Positions 16,513 through 25,673 are shown, counted from the stretch's first letter. The stretch: 64,000 nt of DNA from Niabella beijingensis (GCF_020034665.1 NZ_JAIQDI010000001.1:2542001-2606000), one strand, 5' to 3'. Numbers and translations: made by a program. Notes: a model not told the origin generated them from the letters alone.

Positions 16513-16946
16513 AATTAAATAATTTGATCGGCTAGTAATGGCTCTTCCCTCCTGGGTGTTTATTTACATTGGGAAAAACTAATATTGCAGAGTCAAAATT
16601 AAGTAAGAACCTTTGATTTTTTTAAAGGATAATGAAGCCCTTGTCACGAAAATTGGTGACAAGGGACCGTTCATGTTGGGCGGCAGCTACTCAAAAGAGT
16701 AAAATATTTAAGAAAACTTTAGTATTACTCTATTCAAAATTTTGCAGACTATACTTTTGCGTTTGAATTGATGGAGAATTCAATAAGTTAAATATTGAAT
16801 TAACAGCACATGGACCTTTAACCAATGTTTTTCGAATGCTAACATGTTGAGAATCATTATAGAATCAAAAAACTGTTGTCTTATCCGTTGCTAACCATCT
16901 TTTTAAATGCTCATATTTTAAACAAACAATAAAAATTTAACTTCCA
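16513..16946. promoter_or_regulatory. control region in front of the cytolysin-like operon
   Basis: This 434-base spacer separates the ThiF-like gene (leftward) from the toxin-like operon (rightward). It holds a perfect 10-bp inverted repeat CCCTTGTCAC/GTGACAAGGG at 16638-16665 with an 8-base loop and no T run, so it looks more like an operator than a terminator. A smaller palindrome, TACTC/GAGTA, is at 16688-16701. TACTTTTG at 16752-16759 matches the Bacteroidota -7 box TAnnTTTG; no good -33 box was seen. If used, the leader would be about 180 bases long. Confidence 0.4.
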
Positions 16947-18137
16947 ATGAAAAAGTATTCCCTGCTTGTGATGGCGATTGCTGTGTTGGTCTCCTGTTCA
17001 AAAAGAATGGATGTACAAAAGGCCAACCCAGATGGGCTGAAGAACGGCACCCAGTTCATGAATCTTAAACGGTATCAGTATAAACCAACCGTTTTTAATT
17101 TAATGGATAATTCTACTGCGCAAGGTGTTTTTAATCAAAAAAAGCAAAATACAATAACTTTTTTGAGAGATAGTTTGTGGCCCAATAATGCCGGAAAAAC
17201 TTCGTTCTATGAATCGACTGAGATTCCGGCAATCCTCCCGGAAACCAGGATGAAATTGTATTTAGGTGCAATATTGCGCGGGGACCAGGCGGTAGATGTA
17301 GAAAACTTCACTCCTTTGAGAATACCAATAACCGACCGGAACCCAATTACGATGTACGCGAACTTCCCAACTGATAGTATTTACAGAACTGTGATGCCGT
17401 CGCCAATACAGGATGCCTCTTATATACGGGCCGCCTTAAAGGCTGGAACAGGAACACAGGTGCAATCGTTTACTTACGAAATGAACCAGTTCAAAAAAAC
17501 TGAGGAGCTGAAAAAATCATTTGGCGCGAACCTGAAGGTTGGTAATATCCTGGATGTAAGTTATCTTGATACGTCTGCTGCGGGAATGCAAAAAACGAAG
17601 GTAAGAGCAGAATTTATTCAAGAAAATTTTGCTGTAAACATCGAACCCCCCATTTACGAACCCTTCTTGAAACCAACAGTTGATATGGGGCAGTTTGGTG
17701 GATACGATCCGTTAATCGTTAGCTCTGTTACCTATGGTAGAAAAGGTATTTTTATTATGGAATCGGATTCTTCATACGATATGGTGCGAAAGACTTTAAG
17801 CGTGGCCTTAACATTGTCTGCGGAAATGGTAAGTAGTTTAGTTGCTGGTGATTCAAGTAAACTTGGGAATAATTTCAGCATCACACTGGGTCTTCGTCTT
17901 ACAAAAGAGCAAAGAGAAACTATTGAAAACTCTAAAGTTTATGTTTATGTAATTGGGGTTGACGGAAAATCTACCGTTCAGGCTGTAACGGGAGGTCTGG
18001 CCGGTTTTGCGGAAGTTATTGCTAAGAGTGGCGGCTTCTCTCCTGAAAGTCCTGGTGTACCCTTGTATTATACATTAAACTATCTGAGCGATTTTGGAAC
18101 ATTCAGGAATCCGTTCCAGGTCAATGTCTCGAATTAG
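16947..18137 (+). CDS. CDCL short component 1 (thiol-activated cytolysin-like lipoprotein)
   Basis: Lipoprotein of 396 residues (lipobox LVSC, Cys 17) recognised as a cholesterol-dependent cytolysin-like (CDCL) protein. Landmarks of the CDC fold appear in order: LYLGAILRG for the YPGALL strand; VSSVTYGRKGIFIMESDSS for the VAYGR strand; the helix LTKEQRETIENSKVYVYVIG; and FSPESPGVPLYYTLNYLSDF for the ETPGVPIAYTTNFLKD region. It ends at that point, lacking domain 4, as in short CDCL components. Family knowledge: short components form pores together with long ones, often after proteolysis. First gene of the operon; the next gene starts 89 bases downstream. Confidence 0.78.
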   Translation: MKKYSLLVMAIAVLVSCSKRMDVQKANPDGLKNGTQFMNLKRYQYKPTVFNLMDNSTAQGVFNQKKQNTITFLRDSLWPNNAGKTSFYESTEIPAILPETRMKLYLGAILRGDQAVDVENFTPLRIPITDRNPITMYANFPTDSIYRTVMPSPIQDASYIRAALKAGTGTQVQSFTYEMNQFKKTEELKKSFGANLKVGNILDVSYLDTSAAGMQKTKVRAEFIQENFAVNIEPPIYEPFLKPTVDMGQFGGYDPLIVSSVTYGRKGIFIMESDSSYDMVRKTLSVALTLSAEMVSSLVAGDSSKLGNNFSITLGLRLTKEQRETIENSKVYVYVIGVDGKSTVQAVTGGLAGFAEVIAKSGGFSPESPGVPLYYTLNYLSDFGTFRNPFQVNVSN

Positions 18138-18226
18138 CAATAGAATGTAGTGTGCTTTGTTCAAAAAGGAGCGCTATAGGATTTTATTAACAATGGTATC
18201 TTATGATTTTATCAGTTTTTAAGTTT

Positions 18227-19393
18227 ATGCGAAAAAGTATTATTTTATTAGCGCTCCTTTTCTCTTTGTTTGGTTGTCAAAAAAAAGATTTAATCCCGGC
18301 ACATGTTAAAGAGGAAAAAAACACTGGCAACCGAAAGCTATTGGCAGACCACTTTAAGGATCTAAAGATTGAAACTTTCAACCCGGTAATTATCAGTAAA
18401 AGCAGAAAATTTTTGGATGAGATTATTGCGTCAAAGAAACTTAATACGCTTTTGTTTCTAAGAGACAGTAGCTGGTCCTATGGTTTAGGAAAGTCGTCCT
18501 TCTACGAATCCGATGAGATGATTGTTACTCCCGATAACGAATCCTACGTATATCCGGGGTCAATTATTAAATCAGCTTCAATTAGTACCGGGGATTTTGC
18601 TCCGTTAAAGGGCTATACTAAAAAGCCGATTCAGGTTGGCGTAACATTTCCTTCGGGAAAGGGGTATGGTAGTATTGCATCTCCATCTTTGTCTGGTAGC
18701 CGCATTTTTTTACGCGATGCACTAATGGATCCTGGGTTTGTGGGAACGCAGCTTCTGGATTTTCTGTTCGCGTCTTCTGCTTTCTCTTACTTTAATGAAA
18801 CCAAGTTGTCATATGGTTACAATTTAAATGAAAAGCGATTATTTTCCTCAGTGAACACCTCTTTTAATAATACTTCAGGACGTACGGACTACTCAACAGG
18901 TCTTATAGCAACTTATACTGTTAAGAACTTTCAATATTATATGGAAGATCCCCTGGAGGGAGAGTTGTTAGATGTGGCCTCGCTACCGGCCGGTACTCTT
19001 GAGGGTGTTTCTCCTGTGTATATTAATTCAGTTACTTATGGTCGTTTTGGCTTCTTGTTGATAGAAACCAATAACAACAGTTATCAAACTCAAATGGTGT
19101 TTGAGAAACTAGTGAAAAAGCTGTTTAATAAAACTCAAGAATCATTAACAATGGAGGAAAAAACACTGGTTGAGTCCAGCAGAATTACTTTGTACTTGTT
19201 AGGAAGCCCGAATGGAGCCTCTATAACTCAGTTGCTGATTAATCCTGGAGCAGAAAGTCTGTCTGATTTTATTTCGGAAAGCCTGGGCTCATTTACAGCA
19301 CTGGACCCCGGTGTTCCTATTTCTTTTACGGCAAAGTATTTGAAGGATAATAGTAAATTCAAAACCGTATTTCAGCTTGATTTTCCCAATTAA
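18227..19393 (+). CDS. CDCL short component 2 (thiol-activated cytolysin-like lipoprotein)
   Basis: Second short CDCL lipoprotein (388 residues from the ATG at 18227; lipobox LFGC, Cys 17; an ATG at 18203 would add eight residues before the signal). Same landmarks as the first: VYPGSIIKSAS, INSVTYGRFGFLLIETNNNS, the MEEKTLVESSRITLYLLG helix-strand and ALDPGVPISFTAKYLKDNSK at the end. No domain 4 follows. Its sequence is clearly diverged from component 1, so the pair is not a recent duplication. It is followed by the 326-residue lipoprotein after only 12 bases. Confidence 0.76.
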   Translation: MRKSIILLALLFSLFGCQKKDLIPAHVKEEKNTGNRKLLADHFKDLKIETFNPVIISKSRKFLDEIIASKKLNTLLFLRDSSWSYGLGKSSFYESDEMIVTPDNESYVYPGSIIKSASISTGDFAPLKGYTKKPIQVGVTFPSGKGYGSIASPSLSGSRIFLRDALMDPGFVGTQLLDFLFASSAFSYFNETKLSYGYNLNEKRLFSSVNTSFNNTSGRTDYSTGLIATYTVKNFQYYMEDPLEGELLDVASLPAGTLEGVSPVYINSVTYGRFGFLLIETNNNSYQTQMVFEKLVKKLFNKTQESLTMEEKTLVESSRITLYLLGSPNGASITQLLINPGAESLSDFISESLGSFTALDPGVPISFTAKYLKDNSKFKTVFQLDFPN

Positions 19394-19405
19394 ATATATA
19401 AATGC

Positions 19406-20386
19406 ATGAAAAGTTCATTTTTTGCTTTAATGGCCCTTACTCTTGGTACAATATTTTTCGCTTCCTGTGATAAGAGCAAGGATACAGTGGCTGAATCTAA
19501 AAAGGATAAATGGCAATCTGAGGTAAAGAAGGATAGTTCGGGTAATCAGTACAGCTATGTTGTAACTTACAATGATAAGCTGGAGTTGCATATTAAAGGC
19601 CCTTCAGGAAACGTAATATTGACACATTCCTACGACCAAGTTGATTCGCTTCAGTTTATCAAGGACAAATTCAAGATTGCATTCGAATTGACTGCGCCGA
19701 ACAAACGAATTAATAGTGACGAAGCAACTATTGCTGTGTTTATAAATTATGACGATGATTTAGATAATGGCAAACCGCGTTATTCCCAGGTTATTACTAA
19801 TGTAAATCTAAAATCGACACAGGTGTTTGTAAGGCTTTATAAGGTGCGCTCTAAAATTGACGTAGGGTGTGCAATGTTTAATGGGGCTATCGTGCAGTGG
19901 TATAATGGTTCAGTTTTGATACGGGAAGGGATCGATAACGATCTGCGTGGTGGCGAATTGGGCAGCCGGGGCACAGAATTGGTTTGTTATAATAAGGATT
20001 TTACTGTGCGCTTTAAAAAGGATATTGATTTAAATTACGCGTACTTTCCGACTTCCTATTATCATTATATTCCTGTTAATGAAACTGACTATATTCTTAC
20101 AGGAATAGCAGGAAACAGCTCAGGCGTTATTTCTCGGAATGCAATTCTTACCAGTTGGGAGGATCAGTATATAAATGGAATAAAGCCTAAAATTTGGCAG
20201 GTCGATTTGAAAGCTGTTGAAAAACTTCCCTCTGGATACACTATCAAAATTGATGACTACAGCATAGTAAATGATAAAGTAAAAGTTAACTATTCTGTTT
20301 ATGATAATGGAGGTGGATTAGTGAGAAAAGTTGAACATCATTTTTATTTAAATAGCGGTATGCCGGCAGACCAGTTTAACGGATAA
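19406..20386 (+). CDS. unknown lipoprotein within the cytolysin-like operon
   Basis: Lipoprotein of 326 residues (lipobox FASC, Cys 21) with no recognised family. After a charged linker it is beta-rich throughout (for example YVVTYNDKLELHIKGPSGNV), with a possible jelly-roll or carbohydrate-binding-like pattern. It has none of the CDC landmarks. Start 12 bases after the short component 2 stop shows tight operon coupling. Position between toxin components suggests an immunity protein, a chaperone or a surface adaptor. These are inferences; nothing in the sequence decides among them. Confidence 0.65.
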   Translation: MKSSFFALMALTLGTIFFASCDKSKDTVAESKKDKWQSEVKKDSSGNQYSYVVTYNDKLELHIKGPSGNVILTHSYDQVDSLQFIKDKFKIAFELTAPNKRINSDEATIAVFINYDDDLDNGKPRYSQVITNVNLKSTQVFVRLYKVRSKIDVGCAMFNGAIVQWYNGSVLIREGIDNDLRGGELGSRGTELVCYNKDFTVRFKKDIDLNYAYFPTSYYHYIPVNETDYILTGIAGNSSGVISRNAILTSWEDQYINGIKPKIWQVDLKAVEKLPSGYTIKIDDYSIVNDKVKVNYSVYDNGGGLVRKVEHHFYLNSGMPADQFNG

Positions 20387-20470
20387 TGAATACCAGCTCT
20401 GTTTATGAGCAAAAAATTTTGAATTTACCTAATTGAATGATTAACACTTAAATAATCTAAGATAATACAA

Positions 20471-21729
20471 GATGAATCGAATTGTACGTGCAACCATGTT
20501 GCTACTGCTGATCTATTGCGTTGGTTGTACCAAACGCGATATTGCTGAAGTTCCGGAGAATGTTAAATCCGGGAAACCCGGCTGGTATGCAAATCTGAAA
20601 AAAGCAGATTTAAAATCTTTCAGCATTACTACGCCGAAGTATAGCGATCCAAACGATGCAAACGGGCTGCTGGGACGCAGAAAGAGGAATGGTGACCCGG
20701 GCGATGGTCCAGATCCTATTATGGGAACCTATCCCACCGGTCCTGGGATTATTTTTCATCCTATTAACGGCGGCAATGAAGATCCGAATGCGATCATGTA
20801 CCGGCAGAGCTTTAAATCCAATGTGTTTGTAGTGGAGGATCAGGCAATGAGCCTCAATATTTTCCCCGGAGCAATTTTAAATGGCAGGAGTATCAGTTCT
20901 ACAGCGTTTAGCCCGGCGATGTTAACCGGGATTTCCGGCAATATAAGACCAATTAATATTTCTACCAGTCTTCCTGTGAGCAGCGGAGCAGTTGCCAGAA
21001 CCTATATGGCAAGGCCGAGCAACGACCGGGCTTTTGTACGCACGGCTCTTACAGACCTGGAGAACCTGAACCCCGGCCGTGTAGGCGCTGCCCGGTTGCA
21101 AGTTGAAAAGGATTCTTTTAACGTATATGAGGAATTGAAGACCCTGTACGGCTACAATAAGAATATCGATATTTTTATAGCAAGCGGAGGAAGCTCCTCA
21201 CAGAACGGCTCCCATGACATTCAGGGTAATGCGGGAATTAAGATTAAGTTTTTCCAGCAAAACTTTACCATTGATGTAGATGTGCCTTCGGATTACAGTG
21301 AATTGTTTGATCCGACAGGTCTTGACACGAGCAGTGTGTTTGGAGGTTACAGCCCGTATTATGTGAGCAGTGTTACTTATGGAAGAATGGGTATAATGAC
21401 CATTGAATCAAGCACGGATGCATCGACCCTGTACAGTATAGTAAATAAACAGATCAACATACTGGGTGGTGTTGTTGGTGGTGGTACACAGCTGACGCAG
21501 CAGGAAAAAGACATCCTGAATAATGCGGATATAAAGGTGAGGTTGACAGGTATTGGGGTTAGTGCTGATCGGCCGATTGTGGTAAATGGATTACAGGGCT
21601 TTATAGAGACATTGAGTGCAAATGCTACCTATTCAAAAGATGATCCGGGTATACCGATTAGTTTCAGGCTGCGCTACCTGGTTGATGACACGAATGTAGA
21701 GGCTCCTTTTGATATTAATTACGGCCCCT
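20471..21729 (+). repeat. 1,259-bp near-perfect direct repeat, copy 1
   Basis: This block is repeated at 23873-25131. The only differences seen are two bases that change FFQ to YFH around 21251-21259. The repeat starts one base before the start codon and ends at codon ~419, after which the two genes share only distant protein similarity. Confidence 0.95.
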
Positions 21730-22106
21730 TTGATAAGCCATACGTTAAAATGCACAATGGAAGCTATAGTGAACAAACGGGCAATCCTTTTTACAGAAGG
21801 GCAGATTTATTTGTTAGCTTCTTTAAAGATAGGCTGGGAGCTTCTCCATATACTGGGGTTCCTAATTTCCTTTCTGTCAAGTATGAAAAAGTTGTTAATA
21901 CAACATCATACAATAATTATCTTCCATCGTATAGTCATCGCACTGAAGGCCCGTACGAATTCTATAACAAGCTGAAATCATCGATCTATTACATTGGCAA
22001 TTTCACTTTTTATTATCATGCGATCTACGGATCAGAAGCCAATTCTACTAAGGACGAAATTTATTATCAGTTAATTCCAAGTGATTATTATTCCATAATA
22101 CCATAG
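20472..22106 (+). CDS. CDCL long component 1 (thiol-activated cytolysin-like lipoprotein)
   Basis: Lipoprotein of 544 residues (lipobox VGC, Cys 19). The core to residue ~419 carries the CDC landmarks: LNIFPGAILNGRS, YVSSVTYGRMGIMTIESS, LTQQEKDILNNADIKVRLTG, and YSKDDPGIPISFRLRYLVDD. Unlike the short proteins it continues with a 125-residue C-terminal domain at the place of CDC domain 4, which in CDCs binds the target membrane. The cholesterol-binding undecapeptide is absent. A basic RRKR (residues 69-72) lies between lipobox and core, a possible cleavage site. Residues 1-419 are nearly identical to long component 2, and the C-terminal domain is not. Confidence 0.8.
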   Translation: MNRIVRATMLLLLIYCVGCTKRDIAEVPENVKSGKPGWYANLKKADLKSFSITTPKYSDPNDANGLLGRRKRNGDPGDGPDPIMGTYPTGPGIIFHPINGGNEDPNAIMYRQSFKSNVFVVEDQAMSLNIFPGAILNGRSISSTAFSPAMLTGISGNIRPINISTSLPVSSGAVARTYMARPSNDRAFVRTALTDLENLNPGRVGAARLQVEKDSFNVYEELKTLYGYNKNIDIFIASGGSSSQNGSHDIQGNAGIKIKFFQQNFTIDVDVPSDYSELFDPTGLDTSSVFGGYSPYYVSSVTYGRMGIMTIESSTDASTLYSIVNKQINILGGVVGGGTQLTQQEKDILNNADIKVRLTGIGVSADRPIVVNGLQGFIETLSANATYSKDDPGIPISFRLRYLVDDTNVEAPFDINYGPFDKPYVKMHNGSYSEQTGNPFYRRADLFVSFFKDRLGASPYTGVPNFLSVKYEKVVNTTSYNNYLPSYSHRTEGPYEFYNKLKSSIYYIGNFTFYYHAIYGSEANSTKDEIYYQLIPSDYYSIIP

Positions 22107-22184
22107 ACTTTATGGGAATAATGAATATTGAAAGGCAGGGCAACTTATGAAAGGTTTTCGAAGGATATAGAAAAAACGAACCGC

Positions 22185-23783
22185 ATGAACATTCGGATGT
22201 TATTAAAGTTTAAAACTTTCTTCTCTTTTAGTTCTATATGCCTGCTGGTGTTTGTTTGCTCCTGCAAGAAGCGCGATTTGATAAACAATAATTCAAACCC
22301 TGATAATAAGCAGGTTTTGAATATGCTTGACTCGATTTATTTATACGCATCTCAGATTTATTTGTGGAATGAGCAACTTCCTGAGTATAAAAAATTTAAT
22401 CCCAAAAGATTCTATCAAAAAGGGATAGATGCAATTGAGGGTTATCGAAATGAAATATTTGAATTATCCAGATTTGCCATAAATCCTCAAACAGGAAAAA
22501 GCTATGAGGAGAATTTGTTTTCACCATTATCTCCTAAATATTCAGCAATTATCGGGGGCTCAACTTCTCAATTAGATGATCTGTCTGCAAATGGACACAA
22601 AAAGGATTATAATATTCAAAACGCATTTGGTTTGGCATTTGTGGTGAAAGGGAATTCTGAAATTTACGTTTTGTATGTGGACCCCAATTCTGCAGCTGGT
22701 CGTGCGGGACTTAAAAGAGGTAACCGGATTACAAAGATTAGTGATCAGCCGGTTCAAATTTCAGACGCCTTTTACCATTTTTGGATTTCAGCATTGAAGG
22801 AAATATTTGTACAATTTGAGATTATAGATAACCTCGGTAATCAAAGGTTGGTAAAACTTGGACAAAGGGATTATGATCGAAACCCGGTATTGAAATACAG
22901 TATCATCAAAAATGGCAATAAAAAATTTGGCTTTTTGGCATACAATGAGTTTACAAGTCTGGAGAATACAAGCCAATACCTGCAACCAGCCTTTAGTTTA
23001 TTTCAGAAAGAGGGAATTTCTGACTTGATAATAGATCTTAGATATAATGGTGGAGGGTATCAAAATTCAGCACAATATATTGCTAATAATATTGTACCGG
23101 AAACAGTAAATGGGGCTATAATGTTTACTGAGCATTATAATCAGATGATGCAAAATGGAAAAGCAGATATTTTGGTTAATCAACCCCTTTTGGGATATGA
23201 CAACCAGCCGATTATTGTTGATGGTAAAATTGTAACGCTGTTTGATTTTGACTACGGAATTGCTGCAAATACAATTCGGTTTGAGAAAGAAGGGCCATTA
23301 CAGGGGGTAAAAAACGTTTACTTTATCGTGAGCAAATATACTGCTTCCTCAAGTGAGTTATTAATTAATGTACTTAAACCATATGTGAATGTTAAGTTGG
23401 TTGGTGTGACTAATGGCAGTGATTCTCCAGTTCGTACTTATGGTAAGCCAGTTGGCTTTTTCGATATTACGTTGAATGACTATAAGCTTTATCTGGCAAT
23501 GTACCAGGATAAAAATGCTAATGGAGACGGGGATTTCTTCGATGGGCTTATTGCTGACTTCTCCACTCGGGACACACCCGAGTATGATTTTGGATCAGTT
23601 GAAGATCCGGCGATACAATGGATTGTTGGGTATTCAGGAAACTTTCAAGCAAAGAGTAGCCGCACTATCCAGAGCACAAGTCCTGCATATTCTAAGCTGG
23701 AGACTTTACAATATTTATTTAATAGGCAGGAAATTGGCGTTATGATCAAAGACGTTCAGGAGTTAAAGCTAAAAAAACGATAA
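22185..23783 (+). CDS. S41-family (C-terminal processing-type) protease lipoprotein
   Basis: Lipoprotein protease of 532 residues from the ATG at 22185 (lipobox VCSC, Cys 27; a TTG at 22128 would add a non-signal extension). A helical N-terminal region with YLWNEQLPEY is typical of Bacteroidota S41 proteins. It is followed by a PDZ-like part (VLYVDPNSAAGRAGLKRGNR, about residues 160-180) and the S41 core: FLAYNEFTS, LIIDLRYNGGGYQNSAQYIA, and the catalytic Ser region VSKYTASSSELLINVL (about residue 387). It lies between the two long components, so a role in cleaving and activating the toxin proteins, or in their maturation, is a reasonable inference. Confidence 0.87.
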   Translation: MNIRMLLKFKTFFSFSSICLLVFVCSCKKRDLINNNSNPDNKQVLNMLDSIYLYASQIYLWNEQLPEYKKFNPKRFYQKGIDAIEGYRNEIFELSRFAINPQTGKSYEENLFSPLSPKYSAIIGGSTSQLDDLSANGHKKDYNIQNAFGLAFVVKGNSEIYVLYVDPNSAAGRAGLKRGNRITKISDQPVQISDAFYHFWISALKEIFVQFEIIDNLGNQRLVKLGQRDYDRNPVLKYSIIKNGNKKFGFLAYNEFTSLENTSQYLQPAFSLFQKEGISDLIIDLRYNGGGYQNSAQYIANNIVPETVNGAIMFTEHYNQMMQNGKADILVNQPLLGYDNQPIIVDGKIVTLFDFDYGIAANTIRFEKEGPLQGVKNVYFIVSKYTASSSELLINVLKPYVNVKLVGVTNGSDSPVRTYGKPVGFFDITLNDYKLYLAMYQDKNANGDGDFFDGLIADFSTRDTPEYDFGSVEDPAIQWIVGYSGNFQAKSSRTIQSTSPAYSKLETLQYLFNRQEIGVMIKDVQELKLKKR

Positions 23784-23872
23784 TATTCCTTTTACAGGTT
23801 TCTGGATTAGGCGCCTAAAGTATTATGTTCGGAAGATCTATTTAGTTAGTATAATAATTTAAAACAAATTTT

Positions 23873-25131
23873 GATGAATCGAATTGTACGTGCAACCATG
23901 TTGCTACTGCTGATCTATTGCGTTGGTTGTACCAAACGCGATATTGCTGAAGTTCCGGAGAATGTTAAATCCGGGAAACCCGGCTGGTATGCAAATCTGA
24001 AAAAAGCAGATTTAAAATCTTTCAGCATTACTACGCCGAAGTATAGCGATCCAAACGATGCAAACGGGCTGCTGGGACGCAGAAAGAGGAATGGTGACCC
24101 GGGCGATGGTCCAGATCCTATTATGGGAACCTATCCCACCGGTCCTGGGATTATTTTTCATCCTATTAACGGCGGCAATGAAGATCCGAATGCGATCATG
24201 TACCGGCAGAGCTTTAAATCCAATGTGTTTGTAGTGGAGGATCAGGCAATGAGCCTCAATATTTTCCCCGGAGCAATTTTAAATGGCAGGAGTATCAGTT
24301 CTACAGCGTTTAGCCCGGCGATGTTAACCGGGATTTCCGGCAATATAAGACCAATTAATATTTCTACCAGTCTTCCTGTGAGCAGCGGAGCAGTTGCCAG
24401 AACCTATATGGCAAGGCCGAGCAACGACCGGGCTTTTGTACGCACGGCTCTTACAGACCTGGAGAACCTGAACCCCGGCCGTGTAGGCGCTGCCCGGTTG
24501 CAAGTTGAAAAGGATTCTTTTAACGTATATGAGGAATTGAAGACCCTGTACGGCTACAATAAGAATATCGATATTTTTATAGCAAGCGGAGGAAGCTCCT
24601 CACAGAACGGCTCCCATGACATTCAGGGTAATGCGGGAATTAAGATTAAGTATTTCCACCAAAACTTTACCATTGATGTAGATGTGCCTTCGGATTACAG
24701 TGAATTGTTTGATCCGACAGGTCTTGACACGAGCAGTGTGTTTGGAGGTTACAGCCCGTATTATGTGAGCAGTGTTACTTATGGAAGAATGGGTATAATG
24801 ACCATTGAATCAAGCACGGATGCATCGACCCTGTACAGTATAGTAAATAAACAGATCAACATACTGGGTGGTGTTGTTGGTGGTGGTACACAGCTGACGC
24901 AGCAGGAAAAAGACATCCTGAATAATGCGGATATAAAGGTGAGGTTGACAGGTATTGGGGTTAGTGCTGATCGGCCGATTGTGGTAAATGGATTACAGGG
25001 CTTTATAGAGACATTGAGTGCAAATGCTACCTATTCAAAAGATGATCCGGGTATACCGATTAGTTTCAGGCTGCGCTACCTGGTTGATGACACGAATGTA
25101 GAGGCTCCTTTTGATATTAATTACGGCCCCT
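23873..25131 (+). repeat. 1,259-bp near-perfect direct repeat, copy 2
   Basis: Second copy of the block at 20471-21729, offset by 3,402 bases. It covers the start codon and residues 1-419 of long component 2. The flanks on both sides differ from those of copy 1. Confidence 0.95.
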
Positions 25132-25577
25132 ACGAAAAGCCTTATGCAAGAGTTGAGTACAGGAACTCAAACATTCGAACTTATCATGCAGTGAATCCTG
25201 ATGATGCAAATACGCGCGATGAAATTGAAGAAAACACGGCAAATGTTTATCTGGCTTTTTATAAGGATAACACCGCTGGAATACCTATGAACGCTCCGAA
25301 TTTTTTGAAATTTGACATTAAAAAATTGACTACCACAAACGGTGGATATAATGATGACAGATTTGGATATTTGTGGGGGAGTGAAAATAGTTCTGTTAGA
25401 AACTCCAATAAAGGGACGATTGCTTTAATAGAGGGTAATTTAATGTACCGCTTGACAAAAACACCAGATCTTTGGCCTAATCCTATTGGGTCTTATTGGC
25501 AAAAAAAGAAAATTGAACTCCAACCCAATCCGTGGTATAATGCCTTAGATGAATACCCTTACCAAATTGCTGATTAA
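23874..25577 (+). CDS. CDCL long component 2 (thiol-activated cytolysin-like lipoprotein)
   Basis: Lipoprotein of 567 residues starting at the ATG at 23874, which matches long component 1; a TTG one codon earlier is not needed. Residues 1-419 equal long component 1 except for two substitutions, including lipobox, RRKR and all CDC landmarks. The C-terminal 148 residues differ strongly, with only a weak common pattern (ANVYLAFYKDNTAGIPMNAP compared with ADLFVSFFKDRLGASPYTGV). This domain replaces CDC domain 4 and probably sets target or receptor choice. It is the last gene of the operon and is followed by a strong hairpin terminator. Confidence 0.8.
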   Translation: MNRIVRATMLLLLIYCVGCTKRDIAEVPENVKSGKPGWYANLKKADLKSFSITTPKYSDPNDANGLLGRRKRNGDPGDGPDPIMGTYPTGPGIIFHPINGGNEDPNAIMYRQSFKSNVFVVEDQAMSLNIFPGAILNGRSISSTAFSPAMLTGISGNIRPINISTSLPVSSGAVARTYMARPSNDRAFVRTALTDLENLNPGRVGAARLQVEKDSFNVYEELKTLYGYNKNIDIFIASGGSSSQNGSHDIQGNAGIKIKYFHQNFTIDVDVPSDYSELFDPTGLDTSSVFGGYSPYYVSSVTYGRMGIMTIESSTDASTLYSIVNKQINILGGVVGGGTQLTQQEKDILNNADIKVRLTGIGVSADRPIVVNGLQGFIETLSANATYSKDDPGIPISFRLRYLVDDTNVEAPFDINYGPYEKPYARVEYRNSNIRTYHAVNPDDANTRDEIEENTANVYLAFYKDNTAGIPMNAPNFLKFDIKKLTTTNGGYNDDRFGYLWGSENSSVRNSNKGTIALIEGNLMYRLTKTPDLWPNPIGSYWQKKKIELQPNPWYNALDEYPYQIAD

Positions 25578-25643
25578 AACTGAAGTATTACATCTTAATG
25601 GTACTCGTTTAAGAGCACGGTATTAAAGTTGATCTCACTTGAG

Positions 25644-25673
25644 AAACAGCCAGCCTTCAAGGGCTGGCTGTTT
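25644..25673 (+). terminator. terminator of the cytolysin-like operon
   Basis: A perfect 12-bp stem (AAACAGCCAGCC against GGCTGGCTGTTT) closes a 6-base loop and lies 66 bases after the stop of long component 2. The downstream run is T-poor on the plus strand (CCAATTTAGTTT), so efficiency is uncertain; it could serve both strands. Confidence 0.75.

Noticed and set aside
20471..25131. Treating the 1,259-bp repeat as an assembly duplication
   Set aside because: The copies have different C-terminal coding sequences, different upstream and downstream flanks, and two base differences, so two real genes are more likely.
23874..25577. Diversity-generating retroelement acting on the long component C-termini
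   Set aside because: No reverse transcriptase, template repeat or adenine-directed variation was seen; the divergence covers the whole domain.
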